A stretch of 64,000 nucleotides of DNA from the NCBI RefSeq assembly GCF_019112525.1, contig NZ_CP077800.1, forward strand, positions 1,984,001 to 2,048,000. Reading direction: 5' to 3'. Shown one piece after another: positions 52,032 to 59,386 of this stretch (position 1 is its first letter; each line of letters opens with the position of its first letter). The translations under genes and the position numbers were made by a program. This DNA is from Modestobacter sp. L9-4. Lineage in GTDB: Bacteria > Actinomycetota > Actinomycetes > Mycobacteriales > Geodermatophilaceae. A model generated the notes under the pieces. It saw only the letters and a list, made by a program, of their open reading frames with translations, ran no database searches and was not told the DNA's origin.

Positions 52032-53098
52032 GCGGCATCGAGGCGGGGTCGCTCGTCGTCTCCGCCGTCCTGGCGCTGCTCACCGTCCTGCTGCTCCTCG
52101 CGACCGCGCTGGAGCACGCCGGACGGACGCGCCGCGCCGCCCGCACGGCCCGGCACCGGGCCGAGCTGACGCCGCTGGTCCACGCCCTGCTGGAGGACGA
52201 CGCGCCGGACTCCGACGTCTCCTCCGCCGACCCCCTGCTCGACGAGCTGGTGCTCGAGCTGCTCCCCCAGCTGCGCGGCGCGGACCGGGCCGCCCTGCAG
52301 TCGGTGCTGGTCGACCGCGGCGTGGTCGACCAGGCCGCCGCCCAGCTGGGTGCCCGTGCCGCCTGGCGGCGGGGCCGCGCGGCCGAGCTGCTGGGCAACG
52401 TGGCCAGCAGCCGGCACGTGCCCGACCTGGTCGCCCTCCTCACCGACCCCGTCGCCGACGTCCGCAGTGCGGCCGCCCGGGCGCTGGGCCGGATCGGCGA
52501 CGTCACGTCCGTCGCGCCGCTGCTGGCCGCCCTCGACGCCCGGCCGTCCGTGCCGCCGGGCGTCGTCGGCATGGCCCTGCTCGACCTGGGCACACCCGCG
52601 CTGCCCGCGCTGCGGGACGCCGTCAACGGCCCGCTGCGCGCGGCCCGGCCCGTGGCCGCCCAGCTGCTCGGCCTGCACGGTGACCCGGGCGCCACCGGCG
52701 TCCTCGCCGACGTCGTCGCCGACGGCCGCCGCACCCCCGTCGTCCGCGAGGCGGCGGCGTCCGCGCTGGGCCGGATCGGCTCCCCGCACGCCACGCCCGC
52801 CCTGGTCGCGGCCCTCACCTCCGACGCGCCGTTGGGCGTGCGGCTCGCCGCCGCCCAGGCCCTGGGCCGGATCGGCGACCCCGGCTGCCTGGACCCGCTC
52901 ACCACGACCATGCGCTCGGCCCCGGTGCCCGTGCGGGCGGCCTGCGCCGACGCGCTGACGGCCCTCGGCGACCGGGGACGGGCCCGGCTGGTGGCGCACG
53001 CCTACCTCGCCGGCCCGACCGGCGCCGTCGCCCGGGCCGCCCTCGACTCCTCCGCCGCCCGCGCCGTCCGGCGCCCGAGCTCCCTGCAGGCGGCGTGA
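52028..53098 (+). CDS. Membrane-anchored HEAT-repeat protein
   Basis: This 356-residue protein has one N-terminal transmembrane helix (LVVSAVLALLTVLLLLATAL), a short charged linker, and a series of HEAT/PBS-lyase-type repeats in the C-terminal two thirds (VRSAAARALGRIGD, VREAAASALGRIGS, VRLAAAQALGRIGD, VRAACADALTALGD). Such repeats form a solenoid for protein binding. It has no enzyme motif. GTG 52028 overlaps the response regulator stop and its TGA overlaps the glycosyltransferase ATG. It could link the phosphorylated regulator to the glycosyltransferase at the membrane. Confidence 0.88.
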   Translation: MSGIEAGSLVVSAVLALLTVLLLLATALEHAGRTRRAARTARHRAELTPLVHALLEDDAPDSDVSSADPLLDELVLELLPQLRGADRAALQSVLVDRGVVDQAAAQLGARAAWRRGRAAELLGNVASSRHVPDLVALLTDPVADVRSAAARALGRIGDVTSVAPLLAALDARPSVPPGVVGMALLDLGTPALPALRDAVNGPLRAARPVAAQLLGLHGDPGATGVLADVVADGRRTPVVREAAASALGRIGSPHATPALVAALTSDAPLGVRLAAAQALGRIGDPGCLDPLTTTMRSAPVPVRAACADALTALGDRGRARLVAHAYLAGPTGAVARAALDSSAARAVRRPSSLQAA

Positions 53099-55128
53099 TG
53101 ACCGACTCGGTCGTGCACCTGGTGCAGGTCGTGAACTGGACGGTGTTCGGCTACGTCGTCCTGCTCGACCTCTCGATGCTGCTGCTGGTGGTCTTCGGCG
53201 CCCGCCGGGTGCTGGCCAACCGGCGGTGGAGCGGCGCCGAGGGCCACGAGCAGATCTTCGCCAGCCCGCTCACCCCGGCCATCTCGGTGCTCATCCCCGC
53301 GCACGACGAGGAGGCCGGCGTCCTCGGCACCCTCGCCGCCGCGCTGGGCCAGCGGTACCCGTCCTTCGAGATCGTCCTCGTCGACGACGGGTGCACCGAC
53401 CGCACGTTCGAGCTCGTCGCCGAGGCCTACGGGCTGACGCCGATCACGCCCCGCTGGACCGCCGACCTCCCGATCGAGGGCGAGGTCCTCTCGGTGCACC
53501 GCGCCACGACCGGCGACCCGCTGACCGTGATCCGCAAGGTCTCCGTCGGACGCCGGTCCGACGCCAGCAACGCGGCGCTGAACCTCGCCCGGCACCCCCT
53601 GGTCTGCATGCTCGACGCCGACTCACTGCTCGAGCCCGAGGCGCTGCTGCGGGTGGCCCGCCCCTTCGTCGAGGACCCGGTCAACGTGGTCGGCGCCGGC
53701 GGCGTCATCCGCGCCGTCAACGGCTCGCTCATCGACCGGGGCACCGTGGTCGAGCCGCGCCTGTCGTCGAAGTGGCTGGTGCGCATCCAGGCCGTGGAGT
53801 ACCTGCGCTCCTTCCTGCTCGGCCGCACCGGCTGGGCCGACGCGAACGCGCTGCTGATCATCTCCGGCGCCTTCGGGCTGTTCCGCCGCGACCTGGTGGT
53901 CGAGGTCGGCGGCATGGACCCGCACTCCCTCGCCGAGGACGCCGAACTGGTGGTCACCCTGCTGGAGCACCAGCGCCGGCTGGGCCGCCCGCACCGGATG
54001 GTCTTCGTGCCCGAGCCGGTGTGCTGGACCGAGGTCCCCGAGACGTGGACGGTGCTCGGCCGTCAGCGCCGCCGTTGGTCGCAGGGGCTGGGCCAGCTGC
54101 TGTGGAAGCACCGGCGGATGATCGGCAACCCGCGCTTCGGCACCGTCGGGCTGCTGGCGCTCCCCTTCTTCCTGCTGTTCGAGACGATCGGCCCGCTCGT
54201 GGAGGTCGTCGGCCTGGCCTCGCTGGCGATCGCCTACCTGTTCGGCTGGCTCAACCTGGTGGGGGCCGGGACGATGCTCGGCCTGGCGCTGCTCATCGGC
54301 ACGTTGCTGTCCACCACCGTCGTCGCGGTCGAGGAGTTCACCTTCCACCGCTACGGCGGTCGCCGGTCGCTGCCGGCCCTGCTGGCCGCCGGCCTGCTGG
54401 AGAACGTCGGCTTCCGCCAGGTGCACGCCTGGTACCGCCTGCAGGGGCTGTACCGCGCCGTCACCCGGCGCACCGCGGTGTGGACGGCGATGCCCCGGAC
54501 CGGCTTCAGCGCCGCCACCGACGGCGCACCTGCCCTCGCACAGCCGGCACGGCCGGGCGTCGGCAGCCTCATGGTCGTGACCTCCGGCGGGCCGTGGCAG
54601 CCCGGACCGCACGACGGCCGACCCCACGGGCAGGCTCCCCACGGTCAGCTCCTCCACGGTCAGCCGGCCCACCGGCAGGGGCCGTACGGGCCGCCGTCCG
54701 GTCCGGGCTGGGCGCAGCCCGGCGTCTGGCCGCACGGCCCGGGCCGCCCGGGGTCGGCCACCGCTGTGGCCGTGCTCGCCATCGTGACCGGCAGCCTGGC
54801 GGTGCTCGGCGGGGTGTACCTGGGTTGGCTGACCGGCGGCGGTGTCCTGACCACCCGGTTGCTGAGCCTCGGCCTGCCCGTCGGTGGGGTGCTGCTCGCC
54901 GGCGGCATCTCGCTGCTGGACCGGCGTCGGCTGGGCTGGGTGCTCAAGGGAGCGGTGACCGCGGCCGCGGTTCTGGTGCTCGCCCTGGTGGGCGGGGCGT
55001 TCACCCTGCCGGGCGACGAGCTCCTCGACGTCCTGCTCGTGGTCCTGGTCGCCCTGCCGCTGCCGGTCGTCACGGCTGCACTGGCCGCGCGGGCCCCGGT
55101 CCGGCAGTGGGCCGCCGCCGAGGGCTGA
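53098..55128 (+). CDS. Processive family 2 glycosyltransferase (polysaccharide synthase)
   Basis: This 676-residue membrane GT2 has an N-terminal helix (about 8-33) and a GT-A domain (about 60-320) with SVLIPAHDEE, VDDGCTD, the DXD-type MLDADS, LAEDAEL and Q(323)RRRW. These are the marks of cellulose-, hyaluronan- and N-acetylglucosamine-polymer synthases. Several helices follow (about 345-440). Then comes a Pro/Gly/His-rich linker with HGQ repeats (500-545) and four more helices. No PilZ domain is seen. ATG 53098 overlaps the HEAT gene stop. It probably makes and exports a cell-surface polysaccharide under control of the upstream regulator. Confidence 0.9.
   Translation: MTDSVVHLVQVVNWTVFGYVVLLDLSMLLLVVFGARRVLANRRWSGAEGHEQIFASPLTPAISVLIPAHDEEAGVLGTLAAALGQRYPSFEIVLVDDGCTDRTFELVAEAYGLTPITPRWTADLPIEGEVLSVHRATTGDPLTVIRKVSVGRRSDASNAALNLARHPLVCMLDADSLLEPEALLRVARPFVEDPVNVVGAGGVIRAVNGSLIDRGTVVEPRLSSKWLVRIQAVEYLRSFLLGRTGWADANALLIISGAFGLFRRDLVVEVGGMDPHSLAEDAELVVTLLEHQRRLGRPHRMVFVPEPVCWTEVPETWTVLGRQRRRWSQGLGQLLWKHRRMIGNPRFGTVGLLALPFFLLFETIGPLVEVVGLASLAIAYLFGWLNLVGAGTMLGLALLIGTLLSTTVVAVEEFTFHRYGGRRSLPALLAAGLLENVGFRQVHAWYRLQGLYRAVTRRTAVWTAMPRTGFSAATDGAPALAQPARPGVGSLMVVTSGGPWQPGPHDGRPHGQAPHGQLLHGQPAHRQGPYGPPSGPGWAQPGVWPHGPGRPGSATAVAVLAIVTGSLAVLGGVYLGWLTGGGVLTTRLLSLGLPVGGVLLAGGISLLDRRRLGWVLKGAVTAAAVLVLALVGGAFTLPGDELLDVLLVVLVALPLPVVTAALAARAPVRQWAAAEG
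54288..54359 (+). repeat. Source copy of a 72-nt duplication inside the glycosyltransferase gene
   Basis: This in-frame stretch, coding for LLIGTLLSTTVVAVEEFTFHRYGG, recurs in decayed form at 55153-55223, beyond the gene's stop. Confidence 0.75.
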
Positions 55129-55152
55129 GCGGTCAGCCGGCGGGCGACTGCA

Positions 55153-55223
55153 GCTGCTCATCGGCACGCGCTGTCCACCACCGTCGTCGCGGTCGAGGAG
55201 TCCATCTCTCACCGCCACGGCGG
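55153..55223 (+). repeat. Decayed copy of the glycosyltransferase internal segment
   Basis: These 71 nt match 54288-54359 with one single-base deletion and about eight substitutions, mostly near the 3' end. The deletion breaks the frame. The copy lies in the 195-bp gap after the glycosyltransferase gene. No other feature is seen in that gap. Confidence 0.8.
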
Positions 55224-55323
55224 ACATCGCCCGCCACCTCCGCCTGACCCCCGGATCACCTGCACGGGTGAGCGTGGGCCGCGCGGACTACAGGACCACC
55301 GTCCCGCGACCGATGAACACCGG

Positions 55324-56217
55324 GTGACCCCACTGCCCCAGACCCTGCGGCCCCGGTGGCGCCGCGGCAGCGCCGCCGGTGCGCTGCTGCTGAGCGCACT
55401 GCTGGCCTGGTCGGTCCTGCTGCCGGGCACGCCCGCGCGTGCCGAGCTGCTCAACCTGAACTGGAGCGGTGTGCAGAGCGCGGCCACCACCACCGCCGCC
55501 CTCGCACCGGGCCAGTCCGCGTGGGTGTCGGTGCCCTGGAGCACCCGCGCCACCGTCACCGACTGGTCGACCACGGTCAGCGCCCCCGCCGGCGTGACGG
55601 TCACGTACCCGACGACGCGGGGCGGGTCGGACACCTCGCTCTACGGTTCCGCGACGCTGGCCGGCGGCACCCAGGACTTCACCGCCTTCAAGCTGTCGGT
55701 GCCCTACTCCCAGCGCACCAGCTTCCGGGTGACGCTCACCTCGACCTACACCGGCTGCACCGGCCTGCTCGGCTGCCTCGACGTGCTGCTGGCCGGCGAC
55801 CGCGCCATGTGGGCGGCCAGCGGGATCCGCACCTCCACGCTCACCACCTCCGTCGCGGTGCCCGTCGTCCCGGCCGTGGGCGTGCCGTTCACCCAGGACA
55901 CGACGCAGCTGGCCGTCGCCGCCGGCAGCGACGCCTTCCAGCAGATCTCCTTCACCGGCGGCCAGACCGACCTCGCCGGCTTCACCGTGCGCGCCGGGAC
56001 GCTGCCGGCCGGGCTGCAGGTCGCCTACCCCGCCGACGGCACCGCCAGCACCCTCAACAGCGGCAGCACCCTGGTGGGCCGCACCACCGACCACGTCAGC
56101 ATCCGGTTCACCACGACCGGGGTCGCACCGGGCACCTACGCCGTGCCGCTGACCATCAGCTACACCGCCGCAGCGCCGGCGTCGACGGTGGGGGCGGTGA
56201 CCCTCGTTGTCCGCTGA
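55324..56217 (+). CDS. Secreted protein of unknown function
   Basis: This 297-residue protein has a twin-basic signal peptide region (RPRWRRGSAAGALLLSALLAWSVLLPG) with likely cleavage after PARA (near residue 39). The mature part is Thr/Ser/Val-rich and probably two beta-sandwich domains (WVSVPWSTRATVTDWSTTVS and DFTAFKLSVPYSQRTSFRV). One cysteine pair (TGCTGLLGC) may be a disulfide. It resembles extracellular wall-associated beta proteins but has no known motif. GTG 55324 is the start. The following lipoprotein gene overlaps its end. Confidence 0.75.
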   Translation: MTPLPQTLRPRWRRGSAAGALLLSALLAWSVLLPGTPARAELLNLNWSGVQSAATTTAALAPGQSAWVSVPWSTRATVTDWSTTVSAPAGVTVTYPTTRGGSDTSLYGSATLAGGTQDFTAFKLSVPYSQRTSFRVTLTSTYTGCTGLLGCLDVLLAGDRAMWAASGIRTSTLTTSVAVPVVPAVGVPFTQDTTQLAVAAGSDAFQQISFTGGQTDLAGFTVRAGTLPAGLQVAYPADGTASTLNSGSTLVGRTTDHVSIRFTTTGVAPGTYAVPLTISYTAAAPASTVGAVTLVVR

Positions 56218-56569
56218 CCTGCGCTCGACCGTGCCGGGCCTGGTCGCCGGGATCGTCCTGCTCGCCCTCGGCGGCTGCACCTCCGCAGCCGCCGAGGTCA
56301 GCGCCGCCGCGCCCACCACGACGGTGACGGCGGTGCCCGCCGACGCCACCACGCAGCGGATCGCCGAGGTCGAGTTCGCCCGGCAGTGCGCCGTCACCGG
56401 ACAGGCGTTCGCCGACGAGTCCGCCTTCACCACCGACCTCGACGCGCGCCTGGGCGCCGCCGGCCTGACCCACGCGCAGTGGAAGGACTGGCACGACGCC
56501 CTGGCCGTGTCCCCCGACCTGCTGGCCCAGGTGTCCGCGGTCGGTGCGCCGGGCTGCCCGCCCGCCTGA
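56207..56569 (+). CDS. Small secreted lipoprotein
   Basis: This 120-residue protein has a signal peptide ending in the lipobox LALGGCTS (lipidated Cys near residue 24) and a Thr/Ala-rich spacer. A small helical domain follows (IAEVEFARQCAVTGQAFADE ... AQWKDWHDALAVSPDLLAQV) with cysteines at both ends (RQC, APGC). The start is TTG 56207, within the previous gene's end; GTG 56228 would give a shorter, less basic signal. It is probably co-expressed with the secreted protein. No family is recognised. Confidence 0.68.
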   Translation: MSADLRSTVPGLVAGIVLLALGGCTSAAAEVSAAAPTTTVTAVPADATTQRIAEVEFARQCAVTGQAFADESAFTTDLDARLGAAGLTHAQWKDWHDALAVSPDLLAQVSAVGAPGCPPA

Positions 56570-56674
56570 CGGCAGGCGGCCGCGACCACCCGGTGGGCGC
56601 CGTCCCCCGGGCTCCGGCTCCTCCGCACGCGCGCAGCGGCCGTCCGCAGCCGCCCGGTGGTCCGGCCGCCGGTC

Positions 56675-56680
56675 TACGGT
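56675..56680 (+). promoter_or_regulatory. -10 of the leaderless GAF-ANTAR gene
   Basis: TACGGT lies 6 nt before GTG 56687, with no Shine-Dalgarno. The message probably begins at the start codon. Confidence 0.6.
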
Positions 56681-56686
56681 CGTGGG

Positions 56687-57421
56687 GTGACGCCCGAGGA
56701 GCAGGACCGCAGCGGCGACCACCAGGTGCCCGAGAGCCTCGGTGACGTGATGAGCCGTGTCGCCCGTGAGCTCCAGCAGGAGCACGGTGACGTCGAGGCG
56801 ACCCTGCAGGGCATCACCCGGGCTGCCGTGGACACCGTGCCCGGCGCCGACGAGTGCGGCATCAGCTACGTCATCGCCCGCCAGCAGGTCGAGCCGCGCG
56901 CCTGGACCAGCGACCTGCCCAAGACCCTCGACGCCCTGCAGGGCACGCTCGGGCAGGGACCCTGCCTGGACGCCATCTGGGACGACGTCGTCGTCCGGGT
57001 CCCCGACGTGGCCACCGAGGACCGCTGGCCGGAGTACTCCCGCCAGGCCGCCGCGCTCGGTGTGGGCAGCCTGCTGTGCTTCCAGCTGTTCGTCGAGGGC
57101 GACCACCTCGGCGCGCTCAACCTCTACGCGCGCCGGGCCGGGGCGTTCGACGCGGTGTCCGAGGACGTCGGCCTGCTCTTCGCCGCCCACGCGGCCGTCG
57201 CGCTCGCCGGGGCCGAGCACGAGTCGAACCTGCTCGCCGCCATCGACCACCGCGACCGGATCGGGCAGGCCAAGGGCATCCTGATGGAGCGGCACAAGCT
57301 GACCGCCGTCCAGGCCTTCGACCTGCTGGTGCGCGCCTCGTCGCTGACCAACCGCAAGCTGCGGGACATCGCCGAGGAGCTGACCTCGACCGGTTCCCTG
57401 GCGACGCGCGAGGCCGGCTGA
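56687..57421 (+). CDS. GAF-ANTAR RNA-binding regulator
   Basis: This 244-residue cytosolic protein has a GAF sensor domain (about 30-165: VDTVPGADECGISYVIARQ, GQGPCLDAIWDDVVVRVPDV) and a C-terminal ANTAR domain (about 185-238: IDHRDRIGQAKGILMERHKLTAVQAFDLLVRAS). ANTAR domains bind paired hairpins in nascent RNA to prevent termination. Such GAF-ANTAR proteins are numerous in actinobacteria. GTG 56687 is set by TACGGT 6 nt upstream. I see no obvious ANTAR target RNA (two short hairpins with A/G-rich loops) in this window. It converges on a small gene 1 bp away. Confidence 0.92.
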   Translation: MTPEEQDRSGDHQVPESLGDVMSRVARELQQEHGDVEATLQGITRAAVDTVPGADECGISYVIARQQVEPRAWTSDLPKTLDALQGTLGQGPCLDAIWDDVVVRVPDVATEDRWPEYSRQAAALGVGSLLCFQLFVEGDHLGALNLYARRAGAFDAVSEDVGLLFAAHAAVALAGAEHESNLLAAIDHRDRIGQAKGILMERHKLTAVQAFDLLVRASSLTNRKLRDIAEELTSTGSLATREAG

Positions 57422-57422
57422 G

Positions 57423-57611
57423 CTACTCCCGCACGACCCAGACCTCGGCGGGACCCTGCGGGGTGTCGTGCATCTGCGGGGGCGTCGAGCGCTCGTAGAC
57501 GCCCAGGTACTGCGGCCCGTCGTAGACCAGGACGGAGGAGAAGACCGCCTCGTCGGGGACGTCGTCGACCTGGCCGTGGCGCGGCCCGCCCCAGTGGAAG
57601 ATCAGCGGCAT
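57423..57611 (-). CDS. Small conserved-looking protein
   Basis: This 62-residue cytosolic protein (MPLIFHWGGPRHGQVDDVPD ... QYLGVYERSTPPQMHDTPQG) is rich in Pro, Gly and acidic residues with no Cys or membrane segment. Its start is backed by TAGCGT ending 6 nt before ATG 57611, a leaderless promoter. I do not recognise it. It may be a small regulator or the remnant of a larger domain, but the intact promoter argues for a real gene. Confidence 0.62.
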   Translation of the reverse strand: MPLIFHWGGPRHGQVDDVPDEAVFSSVLVYDGPQYLGVYERSTPPQMHDTPQGPAEVWVVRE

Positions 57612-57699
57612 GGGGCGACGCTAGTACGCCACCGGGCGGGCGCAACCGCCAGGGCGCCCACCCGGACCTACGATCGGGCACCCACCCGCAGGAGGAGCC

Positions 57700-57945
57700 G
57701 TGCCCGACGCCCCGCACCCGGCCGGACCGCCGCCCGACGGCATGCACGTCGAGCGGCACACCACGGGGTCGCTGCGTGCCCGCGGCCCGGTCGTCGGCGG
57801 GCAGCCGCACGGGTGGTGGGAGTGGTTCCGGCTCGACGGCAGCCTGATGCGCTCGGGCACGTTCGACCACGGCCGCACGGTCGGCACCTGGACCACCTAC
57901 GACCGCGACGGCACCCCCTACAAGGTCACCGAGAAGGGCCGCTAG
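57700..57945 (+). CDS. MORN-repeat protein, YwqK-like
   Basis: This 81-residue protein has MORN-type repeats (GPVVGGQPHGWWEWFRLDGSLMRSG ... HGRTVGTWTTYDRDG). In Bacillus YwqK this fold is the antitoxin beside an LXG-type toxin, and others bind phospholipid or are scaffold units. No toxin gene is adjacent here, so the antitoxin label is only by similarity. AGGAGGAG precedes GTG 57700. Its TAG stop shares bases with the opposing TAG of the NADH dehydrogenase gene (CTAG, 57942-57945). Confidence 0.8.
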   Translation: MPDAPHPAGPPPDGMHVERHTTGSLRARGPVVGGQPHGWWEWFRLDGSLMRSGTFDHGRTVGTWTTYDRDGTPYKVTEKGR

Positions 57946-59312
57946 CCGCGGTCCTGCGGGGCGTAGATGCCGGTGGCCTGGGCGGCGTCGAGCCGGGCGT
58001 CCTCGGTGCGCACCACCGACAGCTGGGTGCTCTCCGGCGGCAGCACGGTCTGCCACAGCCAGTCGGCGGCGACCCGCACCCGGTTGGCCATCGCCGGCAG
58101 CGCGTACAGGTGGTAGCCGCGGGTGACGACCTTGGCCAGCGGACCGCTCAGCGGCAGCCCGAGCGGCTTGGCCACCGCGTCCCAGCCGCCCAGGTCGGCG
58201 ACCAGACCGAGGTCGCGGTGCCGGTAGGGGCGGGCGGTGCCCACCCCCAGCGAGGCGGCGATGTTGCGGCCCAGCGCCGTGCCCTGCCGCTGGGCGTGCT
58301 GCGCCGTCGGCGGGGTGTCGGGCAGGCCGTCGTCCCCCGGTCCGGCGGCGAGGTCGGGGACGGCGGCGGCGTCGCCGGCCGCCCACACCCCGCGGACACC
58401 GGGCACCGACAGCTCCGGGTCGACCACCAGCCGGCCCTTGCGCAGCGGCAGTCCGAGCCCGGCGACCAGCGGGCTGGCGGCCACGCCGGCGCCCCAGACC
58501 AGGGTGCGGGTGGGCACCGTCGTCCCGTCGGTGAGGGTGACGGCGCGGTCGGTGGCCGAGGCGACCGACACCCCGAGCCGGACGTCGATCCCGCGCTGGT
58601 GCAGCAGGTCCAGGGCCAGCTTCCCGAGCTTGGGCCCCAGCTCGGGCAGCACCGCCTCGGCCACGTCGACCAGCACCCAGCGCACGTCCTCGGCGCGGGT
58701 GCGGTCCCAGCGGCCCTCGATGGTGCGCAGCCACCGCTGGGTCTGGGCCACGAACTCGGTGCCGGTGTACCCGGCGCCCACGGCGACCACCGACAGCAGC
58801 TCCGCGCGGCGGGCCCGGCCCTCCGGGGTGTCGGGCTCGGCGTCGGCGACGTCCAGGCAGTGCAGCAGGTGGTCGCGCAGGTAGACGGCCTCGACCAGCG
58901 TCTTCAGCCCGCGGGCCTGCTCGGCCACGCCGGGGATGTCGAAGCGGCGGGTGACCGAGCCGGGCACCAGGACCAGCTGGTCGAAGCGCTCGGTGCGGGC
59001 CTCGTCGTCGGCGTCCCCCAGGGCCGGGCGCACGGTGACCGTGCGGCCGCCGAGGTCGACGGAGGTGACCCGGCCGAGCACCAGCCGCACGCGGGGCAGC
59101 GCCCGGCGCAGGGAGACGGCGATGTGCCGGGCCTCGATGACGCCGGTGGCCACCTCGGGCAGCAGCGGGCTGTAGAGCAGGTAGTCGTTCGGGCTGACCA
59201 GCACCAGCTCGGCCCGACCCGGCGGCAGGTGCCGCTGCAGGTGCCGCAGTGCGTAGAAGGCGGCGAACCCGCCGCCGACCACCACGATGCGGGTGGGCTG
59301 TCCCTCGGTCAC
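57942..59312 (-). CDS. ndh: Type II NADH dehydrogenase (NDH-2)
   Basis: This 456-residue membrane-associated flavoprotein moves electrons from NADH to quinone without pumping protons. It has the FAD site VVVGGGFAAFYAL at the N-terminus, the NAD site VVAVGAGYTGTEFVAQ in the middle, and the late FAD motif VWAAGDAAAVPD. The C-terminal region (LPLSGPLAKVVTRGYHLYALP) is the amphipathic membrane anchor. GTG 59312 lies 6 nt after GAGGAG; ATG 59318 would abut that site directly and is less likely. It is monocistronic. Confidence 0.92.
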   Translation of the reverse strand: MTEGQPTRIVVVGGGFAAFYALRHLQRHLPPGRAELVLVSPNDYLLYSPLLPEVATGVIEARHIAVSLRRALPRVRLVLGRVTSVDLGGRTVTVRPALGDADDEARTERFDQLVLVPGSVTRRFDIPGVAEQARGLKTLVEAVYLRDHLLHCLDVADAEPDTPEGRARRAELLSVVAVGAGYTGTEFVAQTQRWLRTIEGRWDRTRAEDVRWVLVDVAEAVLPELGPKLGKLALDLLHQRGIDVRLGVSVASATDRAVTLTDGTTVPTRTLVWGAGVAASPLVAGLGLPLRKGRLVVDPELSVPGVRGVWAAGDAAAVPDLAAGPGDDGLPDTPPTAQHAQRQGTALGRNIAASLGVGTARPYRHRDLGLVADLGGWDAVAKPLGLPLSGPLAKVVTRGYHLYALPAMANRVRVAADWLWQTVLPPESTQLSVVRTEDARLDAAQATGIYAPQDRG

Positions 59313-59386
59313 GTGCATCTCCTCGCCTCGGCTGCACCCCGACTGTGCCCGCCCCGGCCACCGGTACTCGCGCCCGGCCGGACGCG

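Noticed and set aside
57700-57945. A toxin-antitoxin pair based on the YwqK-like MORN protein
   Set aside because: No toxin-like gene is next to it. The neighbours are NADH dehydrogenase and a small unknown protein on the opposite strand.
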